Positions 11,874-23,893 are shown, counted from the stretch's first letter. The stretch: 64,000 nt of DNA from Oegoconia quadripuncta (GCA_949316235.1 OX438759.1:9995118-10059117); one strand, 5' to 3'. Program-made: numbers and translations. The notes: generated from the sequence alone by a model not told the origin.

Positions 11874-13730
11874 TGTGTCACACGACGTTTTATAACACAT
11901 TTGTGAGGAAATAAATAAAACATGGGGCTACTGAAATGAATAAATCTTTAATTATTTGTTAAAACAGTTATAAAAACCAGAACAATTTGAAAAATGTAGT
12001 ACTACGTTGCCAGTCGGCATTTGTAACATAGTCGTACTGTTAACTGTCTTCCTCTCACTCTCCTGAGTGAAAGTAGGAGAAATGAGACCAGAATAGGGCT
12101 CTGGCTCTGTAGTTAAGGGCTGCGGCGGCGGAGGTGGCTGCGGCGGCGGAGATGATGGCGGGATGTATGTGCTCGTTGATGGTCGAGAGTCAGCACGGCC
12201 CGGCTCCAAATTAATATTTTTTGTAATACAGGAACTGATTTTTTCTTTATTCCTGACTGAATCGTGAATGTAGCCCTCGGCGACGTTGGAGGAACGCCAC
12301 CCTCCGTGGCGTTTCAGTGTCAATATATCCGCTCCTGAATCGGCGAGCAATGTAGCCGAGGACCTTCTAAAACTGTGCCCTGTGTATTCATGTGCGTTCT
12401 GTAAGTTGAGAAAAGTGGCGATTTGTTTAGGCATCATTCCAAATTTATTACGGCCGATGGGTTGGCTGGTGCATTTACCATTCTGGTAATTTAGAAAAAA
12501 TCGATTAGTCTTCGCTTTTGTGGAACGGAGTGCTGCGTATTTCGTTACGATTTCATAAAAAGGTTGTTGTATTGTAAATGAGCGTGGTATTTTATTCTTT
12601 GTGTTCTTGATCTGGACAAGGAGAATTCGCCCATGGTCCTCGACATCATCAGTGGTTATATTTGTCAGCTCTTGACGTCTGCATGCACCATTTATGCCGA
12701 ATATTAATGCAACCTGAAAAGAAACAAAAACTGTGTAAGTAGGTATAAAATAAAACCGAAGTAGGTACTTATCTAGTTATATCGTAAATAAATACGAAAA
12801 TTAAAGGAATTATGTTTAATAATTTAGTTTTAACTGACCTTTGTTGCCAAATATCGGCTATCCGGAGCTTCTTTCAAGTATTTCTCAATATCATCAGCCG
12901 CAAATACTTTAGATTTCTTGCTGGTAAAGCCTTCACCTTTTCTTTTCAGGTAAGCCAGCAAATTTGAATACGGCTTAATATCAACACCATGTTTCGTTCT
13001 CACAACACTTTTAAGCATTGAATATTGACTCCACAACGTGCTCGGCTTATATTTTTGTGAGAGTTCCATGAAGTAGGCTAAAAAAATGCTTTCTGAAAAT
13101 GAATGAGCATTTTTGTTTTTTTTCCAGAGTATGAAATTTTCGTACGCTTGCAAGTACACCTCAACTGATTTTTCAGGTAGAAGGCTTAAAGTAGCTTGTT
13201 TCGCCGCGTTTTTAAGATCCGGGGGCGTAGATTCCATGAAATCCTCGTCGCTTGAAGACATTTTTGCAAATTTTCACAGAGCGCGCGAAATAACTTTTAC
13301 TTTTTTTGCTCACAAATTAGCGCTGCGCGCGCACAAGCGTTTTTTTTTAATTAGGCAAAGGATACTGCAGACAGCCAGTACAGACAGCCACTAACAAATT
13401 AGGAAATTAAAGTTTTGTGTTCTTATTATAAATAAATGGTTGTTATTTCTTGTCGAAACTGATTGAAATAAAGATTAATAATTTATTTTAGTGTACAAAT
13501 ACCTCTCAAAGTATTTAATTTTTTAAAATTTTTATCAATTTTCGGAATAAAAACTCTTTGCTAGGATTAAAAAAATTACCATAGACGAAACTTCTTGACA
13601 TTTTAAAAAAAAAAAACCGTACTACTTTTTAGCCCGAGGCCAAAATGCGCCACTTTTTGAACCTGTTTTTCATAGAAAAAATACCACTTTTCGAGCAAAT
13701 GTGTTATAAACTTACTTATGATATGACACA
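11874..13730 (-). mobile_element. Crypton-like tyrosine-recombinase element with terminal inverted repeats
   Basis: The only gene is the spliced recombinase described separately. It is flanked by a perfect 15-bp inverted repeat, TTTATAACACATTTG at 11889-11903 against 13696-13710. A further TGTGTCA match lies just outside each copy (11874-11880 and 13724-13730). Classical Cryptons lack TIRs, so either this is a variant or the repeats mark recombination sites. No clear target duplication is visible, and the exact ends are inferred. Confidence 0.55.
11952..13261 (-). CDS. Tyrosine recombinase (Crypton-like), two exons
   Basis: A site-specific recombinase that cuts and rejoins DNA through a tyrosine. 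Exon 1 is 13261-12839 (141 codons, SAM-like N-terminal DNA-binding half). The intron is 12838-12714 (125 nt; donor AAG|GTCAGT, acceptor TTTCTTTTCAG|GTT). Exon 2 is 12713-11952. Phase is 0 on both sides and the join gives one open frame of 394 residues. Exon 2 holds the catalytic set: first Arg in GACRRQEL, Lys in QIKNTKNK, HSFRR, the His/Trp box RHGGW, and Tyr in AEGYI. A proline-rich tail (PPPQPPPPPQ) follows. Without the splice, exon 1 would end eight bases later. There are no breaks, so it could be active or domesticated; the Crypton label comes from the catalytic-box style. Confidence 0.8.
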
Positions 13731-14670
13731 TAACTAAATTGATACAGATATATTATGATACTAATATATCAACAACAAGGAAAAATACAAAAAGAAACCT
13801 TGTTGCATATTATACGCGTGCATGCAAGGTGATTAGATAAAGTAACCTTTGATTTCATAGGTTATCCATTAATTAACTACATAATTAGGTATATTATTGA
13901 ATTGATAAAATTGTGTAAAATGTACATGTTTCGAGGAAAATTGGAGACGGCCGTAATAGTAGAATAATACATACATGAACAATGCAGGAATAAACAGGAA
14001 AAAAATCTTATTTAGAAACTGATTCTATGTAGATTATAAAAATTATTTTAAGGGAAAACTTTTGCACGAAAACATTGGCAAAATGGACCATGCAACATTT
14101 GAGCGAGTAGATGGAATATATTTCGTTACATTCGCAATGATTTAATAATTATTAATAGGAATGAAGCATGACAGGTTAAAGCCTGGGGGCGTGCATATGT
14201 GATACCCTTAATGCAATGTAACATAACACTATAATGCTTGCCTGGAGCATACGCCCGAATGAGAGAGAGGTGCCAGGCAATGTGTTTGTTTAGGTTGTGA
14301 TTTTATTATACAACGGGAAGGACACAATTTGCATCACAGCGTCCATGTCCGGATTGTATCTATTTTTTGTCGATTGTATATATTCAAACAAAATCGATCA
14401 ATTTCATGTTTTTTCGAAGGTTCATGTACAAGACAACTTTTAAAGGGATTCAATGCTTAAATCGCAAAAAATGCAAAATGGGTTAGTTGGGGGATCATTT
14501 ACATGGCAAAGTCAAAATTTAGCGAATTCGGAGTTGGTTCTGTACCAATCACCGTGTATTAAGTGATTCTGGTGGCAGCTGTATTGTGAAATAAACTCGT
14601 ACATACATACTTACGAGTAGTTCGCTTAGTGACCTACCATTTAATACATACTTTTTTAAGAACATAATTG
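13731..14670. other. Intergenic, no gene seen
   Basis: AT-rich DNA with no recognisable ORF or repeat boundary. Confidence 0.4.
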
Positions 14671-14674
14671 AAGA

Positions 14675-14825
14675 AGAGTTTCAAGGAGAGGAAGGGGAAG
14701 ACCTAGGCTCAATTACTTTGACCAAGTGAAAGAAAAGGTGAATGTCGTGGCGTACCAAGAGGTTAAATCGAGGACGGAGAGAGAAGTGGTATTACTCCAC
14801 CGACAAGAGCACATAAATTGAAGAA
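14675..14825 (+). pseudogene. LINE reverse-transcriptase C-terminal fragment
   Basis: Plus-strand translation gives GRPRLNYFDQVKEKV, then VAYQEVKSRTERE and LLHRQ, a C-terminal tail I recognise from lepidopteran LINE-derived proteins. Only about 45 codons are left. The upstream catalytic domain is absent. Confidence 0.5.
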
Positions 14826-14829
14826 GAAG

Positions 14830-15727
14830 GTATATATACATATATATGTTATACAAAGCAACCTGTTGTGTGCAAGTGCCATGATATATATCATCACTAA
14901 TTAGTGGAAACTGTTTTGGCTTATGTGTTGTATTTTTGTTACAAACCTATTGTATTAGTATTAGCTGTTTGTTTCCCAGAAGTAAATAAAATGAAAATAA
15001 AACAAAATATATAGCGTGGCTGTCCGCTGTACAATGTAATTACGTATATCATTCATGAATATACTTCATAGTATAAACAAACCTAGCGCTAACGGAACTT
15101 TATGTCTTGACATCACTTTGACACCCTTCAATACCACGGCTTTCGTTTTTTCATTCTAATCAGAAATCAGGGACTATATTGTGATGGCATAGGGCTGAAA
15201 ATAGCTAGTTACTGGTTTATGAAGTTGTGGTTTATATTGTCAGTCTCATAGGAGTATGTTAGGCGCGGGCGGTTGGGCACTTTGCAGCTTGCTTCCGGGT
15301 ATATATGAATGTTGCCACGTAGCAGTTCATTCGTTTCTATAGAGATCAACGGTCATCAACTGTGCTTTCACAATTCATTATAATTAATGTAACGTTAATA
15401 GTAGTTTATACATATATACATACTTAAACTTCACGACTTTTATCGCAATTCGGGTGATTAGAGATATCCCAAAAGTTCGTGTTTGGGTGTTCCAAACATT
15501 AAAAGTTTAATTGTTGAAACGACATCCACGGTTCACCTTACGAAATATAGAGAATGGTAATAAAGCGCGGCGCAACTGCGTTGTGGCAACATGGTTACGG
15601 CCAGGGCTAATGTCACATGCACAAAGAACAATGAACGGTAATCATATGTTACGTAATTCACTTCCCCACTGGCATCTATTAGAAGAGATTACAAATATAC
15701 CGCAATGGAACTAGTCATTTGACATAT
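14830..15727. other. Intergenic with a decayed repeat
   Basis: A phrase around GTGTTCCAAACATTAAAAGT with TCACCTTACGAAATA (15488-15548) recurs, diverged, near 60098-60150 and in reverse near 18110-18170. It is probably an old retroposon. No gene seen. Confidence 0.4.
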
Positions 15728-15957
15728 GACGACCGGTTGGTGTAGTGGATAGTGACCCTGTCAGCTAAACCAACGGTTGCGGGTTCGAATCCCGCGAGAT
15801 GTAAATGTTTGTGTGATGGATACGAACATTTATTCCCGAGTCATGGATATTTATGTGTTTATCCGTTATCTAGTATCCATAGCACAAGCTTTGCTTAGTT
15901 TGGGACTAGATGATTGGTGTAAGTGTCCGAAAAACTCATTTATTTATTATTATTTCG
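15728..15957 (+). mobile_element. SINE family A1, full length
   Basis: tRNA-like head with A box TTGGTGTAGTGG and B box GGTTCGAATCCC, followed by the A1 body and an AT-rich tail (TTTATTTATTATTATT). Its sequence is close to the copies at 22452 (reverse) and 38864. Confidence 0.8.
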
Positions 15958-15965
15958 TTAATCCC

Positions 15966-16280
15966 TGACGAAAAACGACGCTTGTTGTGTTTGACAGTGT
16001 TGCATGTGTGTTTATCCAGTCTTTATCCGGATGTATTTTAAAAATGTGTGCGCAATTTAAATGACGTTTTTTTTATATTTAAGATTAAGGGAAAGGTTCT
16101 TAGCCATATTTAATGGAAACAAAACACAGTTCCTTTGTGTTTTAATTACCTATTACATGTCTGCTTCAGTTTGTGAACTGATTGCTAATAATTTTTTTTG
16201 TGTGAAAGAGCGGTCCCATATAAATTTGATGATGCACTCAGAAGATAGGAAACGGAACGTTACTGAAGTCGGTTGATTTG
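15966..16280 (+). mobile_element. Interspersed repeat, GACGAAAAACG family
   Basis: Begins near CTGACGAAAAACGACG, with TTTATCCGGATGTATTT and TTTTATATTTAAGATTAAGG further on. Diverged copies lie at 57225, 60715 and 63548, and a shorter relative at 43968. It is non-coding; the class is unknown, possibly a LINE tail. Confidence 0.5.
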
Positions 16281-16784
16281 TAAATTTTTGGCGGTTCTAT
16301 TATTCTGGTTTATTACTCTAGCTCTATAAACTGTTTATAAATGTCTACCACAATGACATGAGACATGGTCAACCTACACTCAAGTCGCCAGGGATTTAAA
16401 GCTAATAGCTTTCTCTGTCGTCGTTCAGTCGACAGGATTTAAGTATACAATAATATTCTTTCTGTCTTTAAAGTGAACTTTATTGTAAAGCAATAAACCC
16501 TCTCTTATTGATTTGATTCAATCAGAGTCGTGAAGTGAAGTGAAGTCCATTTCTTGCTCTTTACGTGTCCTTGTTTCCGGATCTTTTAGATTATTTGTAT
16601 TTACCCTTTTGTAAGGTTTTAAACTAATGTTAGCATGGTCGTTCAGACAGGGATACACGTAAGAAGCAATTCGTTACGACGTTCTGTATTGTAACATTTA
16701 ACTCGTGGTTCAAATCTAAAGTCGTGGGTTTGATTTCCATCAGGATGCATATTCAGTACAGTTTTGTTAATGATATCATCATCT

Positions 16785-17082
16785 CAGCCCGTAAACATCC
16801 CACTGCAGGGATAGACCTTCCCTTTTATAATGAGGGACATAGTCCACCACGCTGGTCCAATGCGGGTTGAGGACTTCACATGCCTTAGAATTTTTATTTT
16901 TCAAACATGCAGGTTTCCTCACGTTGTTTTCCTTCACCGTTTAAGAGCAGTCGGATAAATGCACTTATAAATTAAATTTAAACACTCATTGGTACATGGC
17001 CTGTCTGGGAATCGAATCCGGACCTCCCAAATTGGGCGACCGTGTGCTAGCCGCTAAGCTACCGCCGCTCCCCTCGTTGTTG
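16785..17082 (-). mobile_element. SINE family C, near full length
   Basis: The tRNA-like head reads on the minus strand around 17078-16990 (GCGGTAGCTTAGCGG A-box region, GATTCGATTCCC B box). The body runs to about 16785 and includes CCTCACGTTGTTTTCCTTCACCGTT and the CATCATCTCAGCC phrase. This is a common lepidopteran SINE arrangement. Confidence 0.6.
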
Positions 17083-17127
17083 ATATAGTATCGCTTGTTA
17101 ATGATATAGTATCGTTTAATGTCGGCT

Positions 17128-17275
17128 TGGCTACCTACCACCGTACTAGCTAAGTCTACCGCTAAGTAAAAATACTGTTGTGTACCAGCCGTCTGAGATA
17201 AGACAGTCAATATCCCAAATAAAATGTGAGTTCCCGGTGACCATGATTCCAAAAGCTCTAGTTTTATCTTCACTG
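17128..17275 (+). mobile_element. SINE family B, diverged fragment
   Basis: Decayed body: GGCTTGGCTACCTACCACC, GTTGTGTACCAGCCGTCTGA and GATAAGACAGTCAATATCCC match the family B order. The tRNA-like head is gone. It abuts the family C SINE. Confidence 0.5.
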
Positions 17276-18409
17276 ATTAATGATAAAACATAATTTTATG
17301 TCTATCTAATCTAATATTATATTGGAAGTGGATGGAAGACCTTATCACTTCATCAAGGATTCATCATCAGCACCGTTTCATACATAAAGTGACCATACAG
17401 ACTCCACTTGCTACGATCCTGACTCACCTCTCTTGTTTCATTCACTCTCATAAGCATTATATGCCTTATCCTATCGATTCTGGTCCTAAAATGAAATAAT
17501 TTTTGTTGTTGTACTACTTTAAGATATGGACAAAACTCCACCGACAAGAGCAGGGCTCTTAAATAAATAACTGACTACCTTCTTTAAAAAAATACACAAA
17601 AAGTAATTTTCCATGACGATCATCTAAAAAATTTGTGTAGAATTTTGAAAAGTCATCGAATTTAAGTTATTCCGTTTTAGAATCAAATACTCGCTCTATA
17701 TGCCCCGAGCTTAGACCTCTCTGTATATGAATACAAAATTTGTAAACGGGGTTCATAAGTGAATAAATACTATAGTAGCTTGTGTTGGTCCAGTAAACCC
17801 CCGAACATAATATAATATCCTCTAACTATAAGTATACAAAGCAACTATGTTAAAAGTTAAATATATTCGAATGAACCGATTTCCATCAAATATGACTAAG
17901 AAGGCGACTAAGGGACTTTACACCAAAATACATCTATAGTGATGTATACCCCCTTTCTCGGGGTTTTGATGTGACGGTTGTGTTGACGTTGTCAGTCGAT
18001 CAAATATATACAATTCATATTTCATATGTAGCTATTATTTAATTGTACATATAGATTTGCACATTTCAACGGCGAAAGGCTCACCTCCTGCCACGTATAT
18101 ATTTCTGTATATTTCATAAGGTGTACCGTGGTTCGTTGTTTCAATCATTAAACTTTTAATGTTTGGAAAATATGTATGTATGGACTATTGTTTGGGATAT
18201 CTCTGACCATCCCATTTAGGATGTAGGTCGTGACGTTATGTATTTATGTATAGTAGCTTGGACATACGAACTGACAGATAAACGCAATAAGCCCTTTTAT
18301 TATTTCCAGTAAATTTAAATTGACATTCAACAAATGATACCATATATAACATACCTACATGAATAAATGCTTGAAGTTTGAAGTATATTTTAAACACCGT
18401 TTACGTACT

Positions 18410-19045
18410 GACGACCTGTTTGGTGTAGTGGTTAACATAGACCTGGTTATCTACGTAAGCTGGAGTATATTATACCTTTGTATGAGTTACCTAAATACAC
18501 TAACATTTACGGAGCGAGGACGTGGGAGTACATGTTACCAAACATTTTAAATGAAATTCCCAAGGAAATACATACAGATATATTTATAAATATAAAAAAA
18601 TGTAAACAATCACTTAAAAAGTACTACATGGGTGGTGCTGGTGATACTGTAACTTGTAATAGACAGTAAGTGGTAAGCGATGAGGCTCAGTGTGTTGCGT
18701 ATAAACCTTGAATAGGTTTCTGTGGTGCACTTTTGTATTGTGTTAAATTGTTTCATATATAATGAATAAATAGAAAAAAAAAAAAAAAAAAAAAAAAAAA
18801 CAAGCACTATACCAAAAGGTTGCGGGTTCGAATCCCGCGAGGGGCACATGTTTGTGTGATGAATACGGACATGTGTACCCGAGTTATGGATGTTTTCATT
18901 TATAATAAGTATCTATTTACAAAAAAAATTATTTAAAATGTATTTATGTAGTAATCAACCATCTGGTATCCACAACACTAGCCTATAGTTGCTTACTGTG
19001 GAACTAGATGGCGCTGTGTGTATGTCTAAGTATATTTATTTATGA
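18410..19045 (+). mobile_element. SINE family A2, split by a LINE insertion
   Basis: The A-box half (GACGACCTGTTTGGTGTAG) is at 18410-18440. The B-box half and body resume at 18803 (GGTTGCGGGTTCGAATCCC). The two halves are separated by a poly(A)-ended LINE fragment, giving a relative age: SINE first, LINE later. Confidence 0.75.
18441..18802 (+). mobile_element. 5'-truncated LINE inserted in a SINE
   Basis: About 65 codons of a reverse-transcriptase C-terminus (RTWEYMLPNILNEIP, then KKCKQSLKKYYM) end at a TAA at 18667. They are followed by a short 3' UTR with AATAAA near 18763 and a poly(A) run at 18775-18801. The structure is that of target-primed reverse transcription. I could not see a clean target duplication. 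Confidence 0.7.
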
Positions 19046-21399
19046 TTTATTATATTGCCTGTTGGGCACTATGCCGCCTCGAGGAGATGCGCTAGATGGA
19101 ATTTTTTACCTGTGAATGTTTGTGTAAAAAAATATTAATAAAATGGAATAAATCATAAAAAAAAACTTAATAAAAAAAAAAAATATTATATTATTATAAC
19201 ATCTTTTGTAATCATATAAGGCAATAAATGAATGATATGATCCTTTCATTGCCATCAAACCTTAGCAACAATATTATCCTACAACGCCGCATGCTATGCT
19301 GAATTAACACCCCACTGATTGTGATCAAACATTTTTATACTTTCATTAGGAACAGATGTTTCGATTCGATTAATCGGAATGTTATCGAGTTTTTTGTGGT
19401 CGCTATAATATTTATAATTGTAATGAAAGCCATTAATCGCATGGCAGAATACTCATATAATTTCTACTGAAGAACTTAATTTATTTTAGGGTTCCGGACT
19501 TAACCGGAAAATAATCTTGAACTATAAATTTATTTATACCAATATTCTTCATATAGACCTCAGTACTCGATATTAATGTCAACTTCATCAATCCCTCAAG
19601 CCGTTTCTGAGAAAAATTTTCTTAAAAGGTTTGTCAATAGATATTTAGAACACTCAGAGCTCGAATCCTAGTCGCACTTTTTAATATACTGTCTGTCCAC
19701 CATATGCCACACTTTTATACCTGTTTTAAGCATTATCGGTTACCTCAGGCGGATATATAAAAATGCGCTACCACTAACCAACCTTAATCCTAACCTAAAA
19801 ATATATCTACATAAGTACCTACCCTTGGACTCGAAACCGCGACTTCCATTTTGTAAATCCGATCATTTTTATAGCGTGCCACGGGGCGGTTAGACCCAGT
19901 GGTTGACTTGAAGTACCTAACTAGACACAAAGAATTTTACTGTTCACCATAGCCCTGGTTGGCATTCCGTAGCTGCATCGGTTATTTTTGCTAACTAGCT
20001 GTTATCCGCGACTTTGTCCGCGTAGAATTCGTACTACTATCAAATGCGTCACCCTAATAACTTAAAAGCATTCCCACTAATAATACCTATCCTACAGGAA
20101 TCAATCACTTTCCGGCATAAAAAGTAGCCTTTGTGTTAAACGAGGTCCTAGTCTGTCTACCAAACAAATTTCAACCAAATTTGTCCAGGGGTTTAGGTGT
20201 GAAGTGGTAACAAACATACACACATACCTAGCCACATATAAACTTTCGCATTTATAATATAATATTAGTTGGGATTCTTCTCTATCTCAGTCCCTAAATA
20301 GTATAACGCTATCCGCGTCTGTTTGAATGCTTAGTTGTTCTAAACTACGCTATAGATTTTTTTATAAGGGTTTCACTAGCATGTAGAGAGTCCAGGGCGG
20401 AAAGCTAGTGATTCTCTAAGGAACAAGTTCAGAAAAATTATCCTTATTGTCCCACTTATTATCCAAAAATGTTTCACTTGTTCTTGCACGTTCACCCATG
20501 TTCTCCTTAGGTATATCTGAAAATCAGTGTTTTGCTTTTTGAGCAATCCCATACACTGAGCTATTACCCTTTTGTGCTGCTGCAGGACACACGATTGTAT
20601 CGATCTACAGTTGTTAGTTAAAAAGTTAAATTTATGTGTGTAACTGGAGAAACAAATAAATGCTTTATCTAAAATTTAAAATAATTAGTAGCTTAAAAGA
20701 AAATCTAATAATCGATTAATAGTCTCTAGTAGGTACCTTTATTTATACCTAGATCCTGTCATTATATTCCAGGTAAAAGTGACAACCCTCCATAACTTGC
20801 TAATAACAGACGCAATGTCGTAGTTATTATCACACGTGTCCACGATATTATCTGTGGAAGCAGCCCCCTAAATGCCAGCCCTGATTTCCCCTTATTACTG
20901 GCAATACAACCCGCAATTTTAACCGACGGAAAACCGAGTGACAATAACTCGTAGGAAATGGTAATTAGATGTATTGTACCATAAACATACTTAATTGAAA
21001 CATAAACTAAAAGGCGAACGTGTATTTTTCAATCGATACTTTGGCTTGAATATTTTCCATCAATCAATTTATCAATAGTAGGTGGAACTTTATGACTAAA
21101 TAATGCACTTTCCTAACACTAGTGTGTAAGTTAGCTTTTGTTAGTAAATACAGTATGGGCTTTAAAACAAATAATAATAATAATCCAATTCCGACTATAT
21201 TACAATAAATGTGTAAGTTTGGATGTTTGTTTGAACAGATTTCCATAGACACATGCCATGGAATAGGACCTGAAAGAGATTTTAATGCGTTAGTAAATTT
21301 TCCGCGAGAATAAATTACACAGATAAAAACAAAAAACAACGTGGGCGAATATGCGGGTAAATACAAAAAATACTAAAAATAAGTATAGGCCAATAATAA
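19046..21399. other. Intergenic, no gene seen
   Basis: AT-rich. The only recognisable unit is the LINE tail at 19995-20275, listed separately. Confidence 0.45.
19995..20275 (+). mobile_element. RTE-type LINE 3' tail
   Basis: Non-coding phrase order typical of a common lepidopteran tail: TATCCGCGACTTTGTCCGCG, AAAAAGTAGCCTTTGTGTTA, ACCAAATTTGTCCAGGGGTT, ending CTTTCGCATTTATAATATAA. A related tail sits at 58300-58505. The RTE assignment is from memory. Confidence 0.5.
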
Positions 21400-21650
21400 T
21401 AATAAATATCTTTGCACATACACACAGTGCCATCTAGTTCTACATTAAGCAACTAGGCTTGTATTATAGATACCAGATGGTTGATAAACTACACAAATAC
21501 ATTTTTTGTAAAGAAATACATAAATGAAAAACATCCATAACTCGAGAACACATGTCTGTATTCATCATACAAATATATGCCCCTAGCGGGATTCGAACCC
21601 GCGACCTTTTGGTATAGCAGTCAGAATTATTAACCACTACACCAAACACT
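21400..21650 (-). mobile_element. SINE family A2, full length
   Basis: Reverse orientation. B box GGTTCGAATCCC and A box TGGTGTAGTGG read on the minus strand near 21600 and 21640. The body contains CATCTGGTATCTATAATAC on the minus strand. Confidence 0.75.
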
Positions 21651-22451
21651 AGGAACTACTACACTACAACAAACCAATATAACGTAGGTTCTTTAAATTA
21701 TAATTATATAGTATGACGAGTTGGTCAAATAGCTCTGTAAACAACAAAGAAACAAGATGCGCTGGGAGGCTTTGACATAAGCTGATTGATCCGCTGAAAT
21801 CGTTTGGCCCTATTTTGCAGCTGGTCTGTAGAGCTGGACTCCGACTAATTCCCATCCCAATCAATCAATAAAAAGAATTATATTTACATTCGGTAAATTA
21901 TAATCATTACGCAAGAATAATCATACTTTGAGTTTTATTTTTGATATGCGCAATCTGTATAACAACTTATGCGCTTCGTTTAAATAATTTAAACGATAAT
22001 GATATAAGTATAAATGCGTTTGATAGTTCAAATTTGTATATAGAATTTTATGCTATTAATGTAATAAATTTCGAGCCTAAGTATTATCTTTTTTGAGATA
22101 GAGCCTTAACAAAAATTGCGGTCTTCAATTGTTTGGTTCATTAAAATAATACGTTTTATCTTAGGTGAAGAGTTCTAAAGAACATAACTCACACGGAAAG
22201 GGGAAAAAAATATTTCATCGGTATGGTAGGTAATTTTATTTCTAAGTAAAAATTAAGAAACGAAAGAATTTAAATATGTAATGTTGAGTCAAAGTGGGAC
22301 CACAAACTGATAGTCTAAACTTTCTATCTTTCCACATATCCAGCATACAGGCCTCTGAAAGACAAACGGAAAGACAGATGAACAAGTTGGCCCTTTATAT
22401 ACATATAAACCTTAAAAAATACTTATATTAAATAAATAAGAAATAAATATT

Positions 22452-22664
22452 GCGGACACTTACAGCAATCATCTAGTCCCAAATTAAGCAAAGTTTGTAC
22501 TATGGATACTATATAGATAACGGATAAATATACATAAATTTCTATATAAACATCAATAACTCGGAAATAAATTCATCACATAAACATTTACCACTCGCGG
22601 GATTCGAACCCGCAACCGTTGGTTTCACTGACAGGGTCACTATCCACTACACCAGTCAGTCGTC
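22452..22664 (-). mobile_element. SINE family A1, full length
   Basis: Reverse orientation, head at 22664 (GACGACTGACTGGTGTAGTG), B box GGTTCGAATCCC near 22609, body down to GTCCGCAATATTTATTTC. Compared with 15728 the A-box region has a small rearrangement (GACTGACTGG). Confidence 0.75.
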
Positions 22665-23592
22665 TGATTGAAAGCAATGTATTTTTTTTAATAGTAATTT
22701 TAAATAATACCTGATTTTCCGCATGTAATTGAGTATTGGCAGGTACATTCTATAGAATCGACACCATTTAATTAATGTTAACTACCCTGTCTCTATTTTT
22801 TCACTTTGCTTAGTAATTTTTAATTTGCTTTTTGATTGAAAACAGATAATATTCAGGCCAATTAACAATTAATTTTCTTTATGACAATGTATCCAATTGT
22901 AATTCAACAAGTATGTTTCACAACATGGACACGACACATTTTCATACTAGTGCGACATAAGGCGGCGCGCGCACGAGCGGTACGGCACGCGCGCGCGCAG
23001 ATTTATCAGCAGTAATTAAAAGGCAGTGCATTACCGTATGAATGCGTGACGGGTGCGTGCCGCCGCGGCCGCCGAGCAGCTGTCATATTATGTGTACTAC
23101 GGACTACGTTCGTTAATCATTTTAAGAATAGCATTTGTTTGTGAATTATTAGTATGTTAAGTACTAATAGAGTCTCTATTATTTATCTGAAAGGTATGTA
23201 ATACTCGTACTTACATAGCATATCCAGAGTTTGGGTGTGTATTTCTTGATATGGTCTGAAGAGATAGATAATTTTTCTAACAAAAGTTAAATTACAGTTA
23301 ATCAGACATGATCAAGTGTAGGTGGAGCATATTATGCTTATTTTATAAAACGACAGCTCCCTTGAATATCATTAATGACATCACAAATAATAAGAGCAAT
23401 TCTAGGGGTCTCGAGTAGAAGTTGTTATAAGTTAATTAGATAAATTGTAATAACTTAAAGATAGGTACCATGTCATTTATACATAATAACGAATAATAAC
23501 AGAAAACTAGACATTTAAATTACATTTTCAAAATATATGCTTCACCCATATCAACGCACAACAATTCAGAACTTCGAATGATCGAGTTTATC
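22665..23592. other. Intergenic left of the Polinton, with a GC-rich island
   Basis: No gene seen. 22960-23085 is strongly GC- and CpG-rich (GGCGGCGCGCGCACGAGCGG; CCGCCGCGGCCGCCGAGC) in otherwise AT-rich DNA; its nature is unknown. Confidence 0.4.
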
Positions 23593-23598
23593 CATAGT
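23593..23598. repeat. Target site duplication, left copy (CATAGT)
   Basis: CATAGT immediately precedes the element's AGTAGTAGGG terminus and is repeated at 37615-37620. Six bases is the Polinton target-duplication length. Confidence 0.95.
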
Positions 23599-23700
23599 AG
23601 TAGTAGGGATTCAACGGTTCTGGACCACCCCAGTTTTCTGGTCCATCACTCCACCCCCCTGCTCGCAAAAAGGGCTTCACATATGCTCGCGGTATGTGTG

Positions 23701-23893
23701 TAATAAAGTTTATTCACGGTTAAATTCGCGCTTAGATTCGCGGTATGTGTAATAAACTTTATTCACGGTTACGTAATAAAGTTTATTCACGGTTAAATTC
23801 GCGCTTAGATTCGCGGTATGTGTAATAAACTTTATTCACGGTTACGTAATAAAGTTTATTCATGGTTAAATTCACGCTTAGATTCGCGGTTAT
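23701..23893 (+). repeat. 73-bp tandem repeat in left TIR
   Basis: TAATAAAGTTTATTCACGG starts at 23701, 23774 and 23847, an exact 73-bp period with about 2.6 copies. Each unit includes near-palindromes AATAAAGTTTATT and AATAAACTTTATT and the phrase GCGCTTAGATTCGCGG. The last copy carries small changes (CATGG, TTCACGC). Mirrored in the right TIR. Confidence 0.85.

Noticed and set aside
11952..12437. 161-codon ORF as a separate small gene
   Set aside because: It is the C-terminal part of the recombinase exon 2. The frame is open upstream to the acceptor at 12713 and contains the first catalytic Arg.
15728..15800. tRNA gene candidates (A and B boxes here and in other SINE copies)
   Set aside because: The boxes are present but no acceptor stem pairs, the downstream body is shared by many copies, and the copies end in A/T-rich tails: they are SINEs.
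23701..23893. CRISPR-like array
   Set aside because: The repeats are adjacent with no unique spacers, and lie in a eukaryotic transposon terminus.
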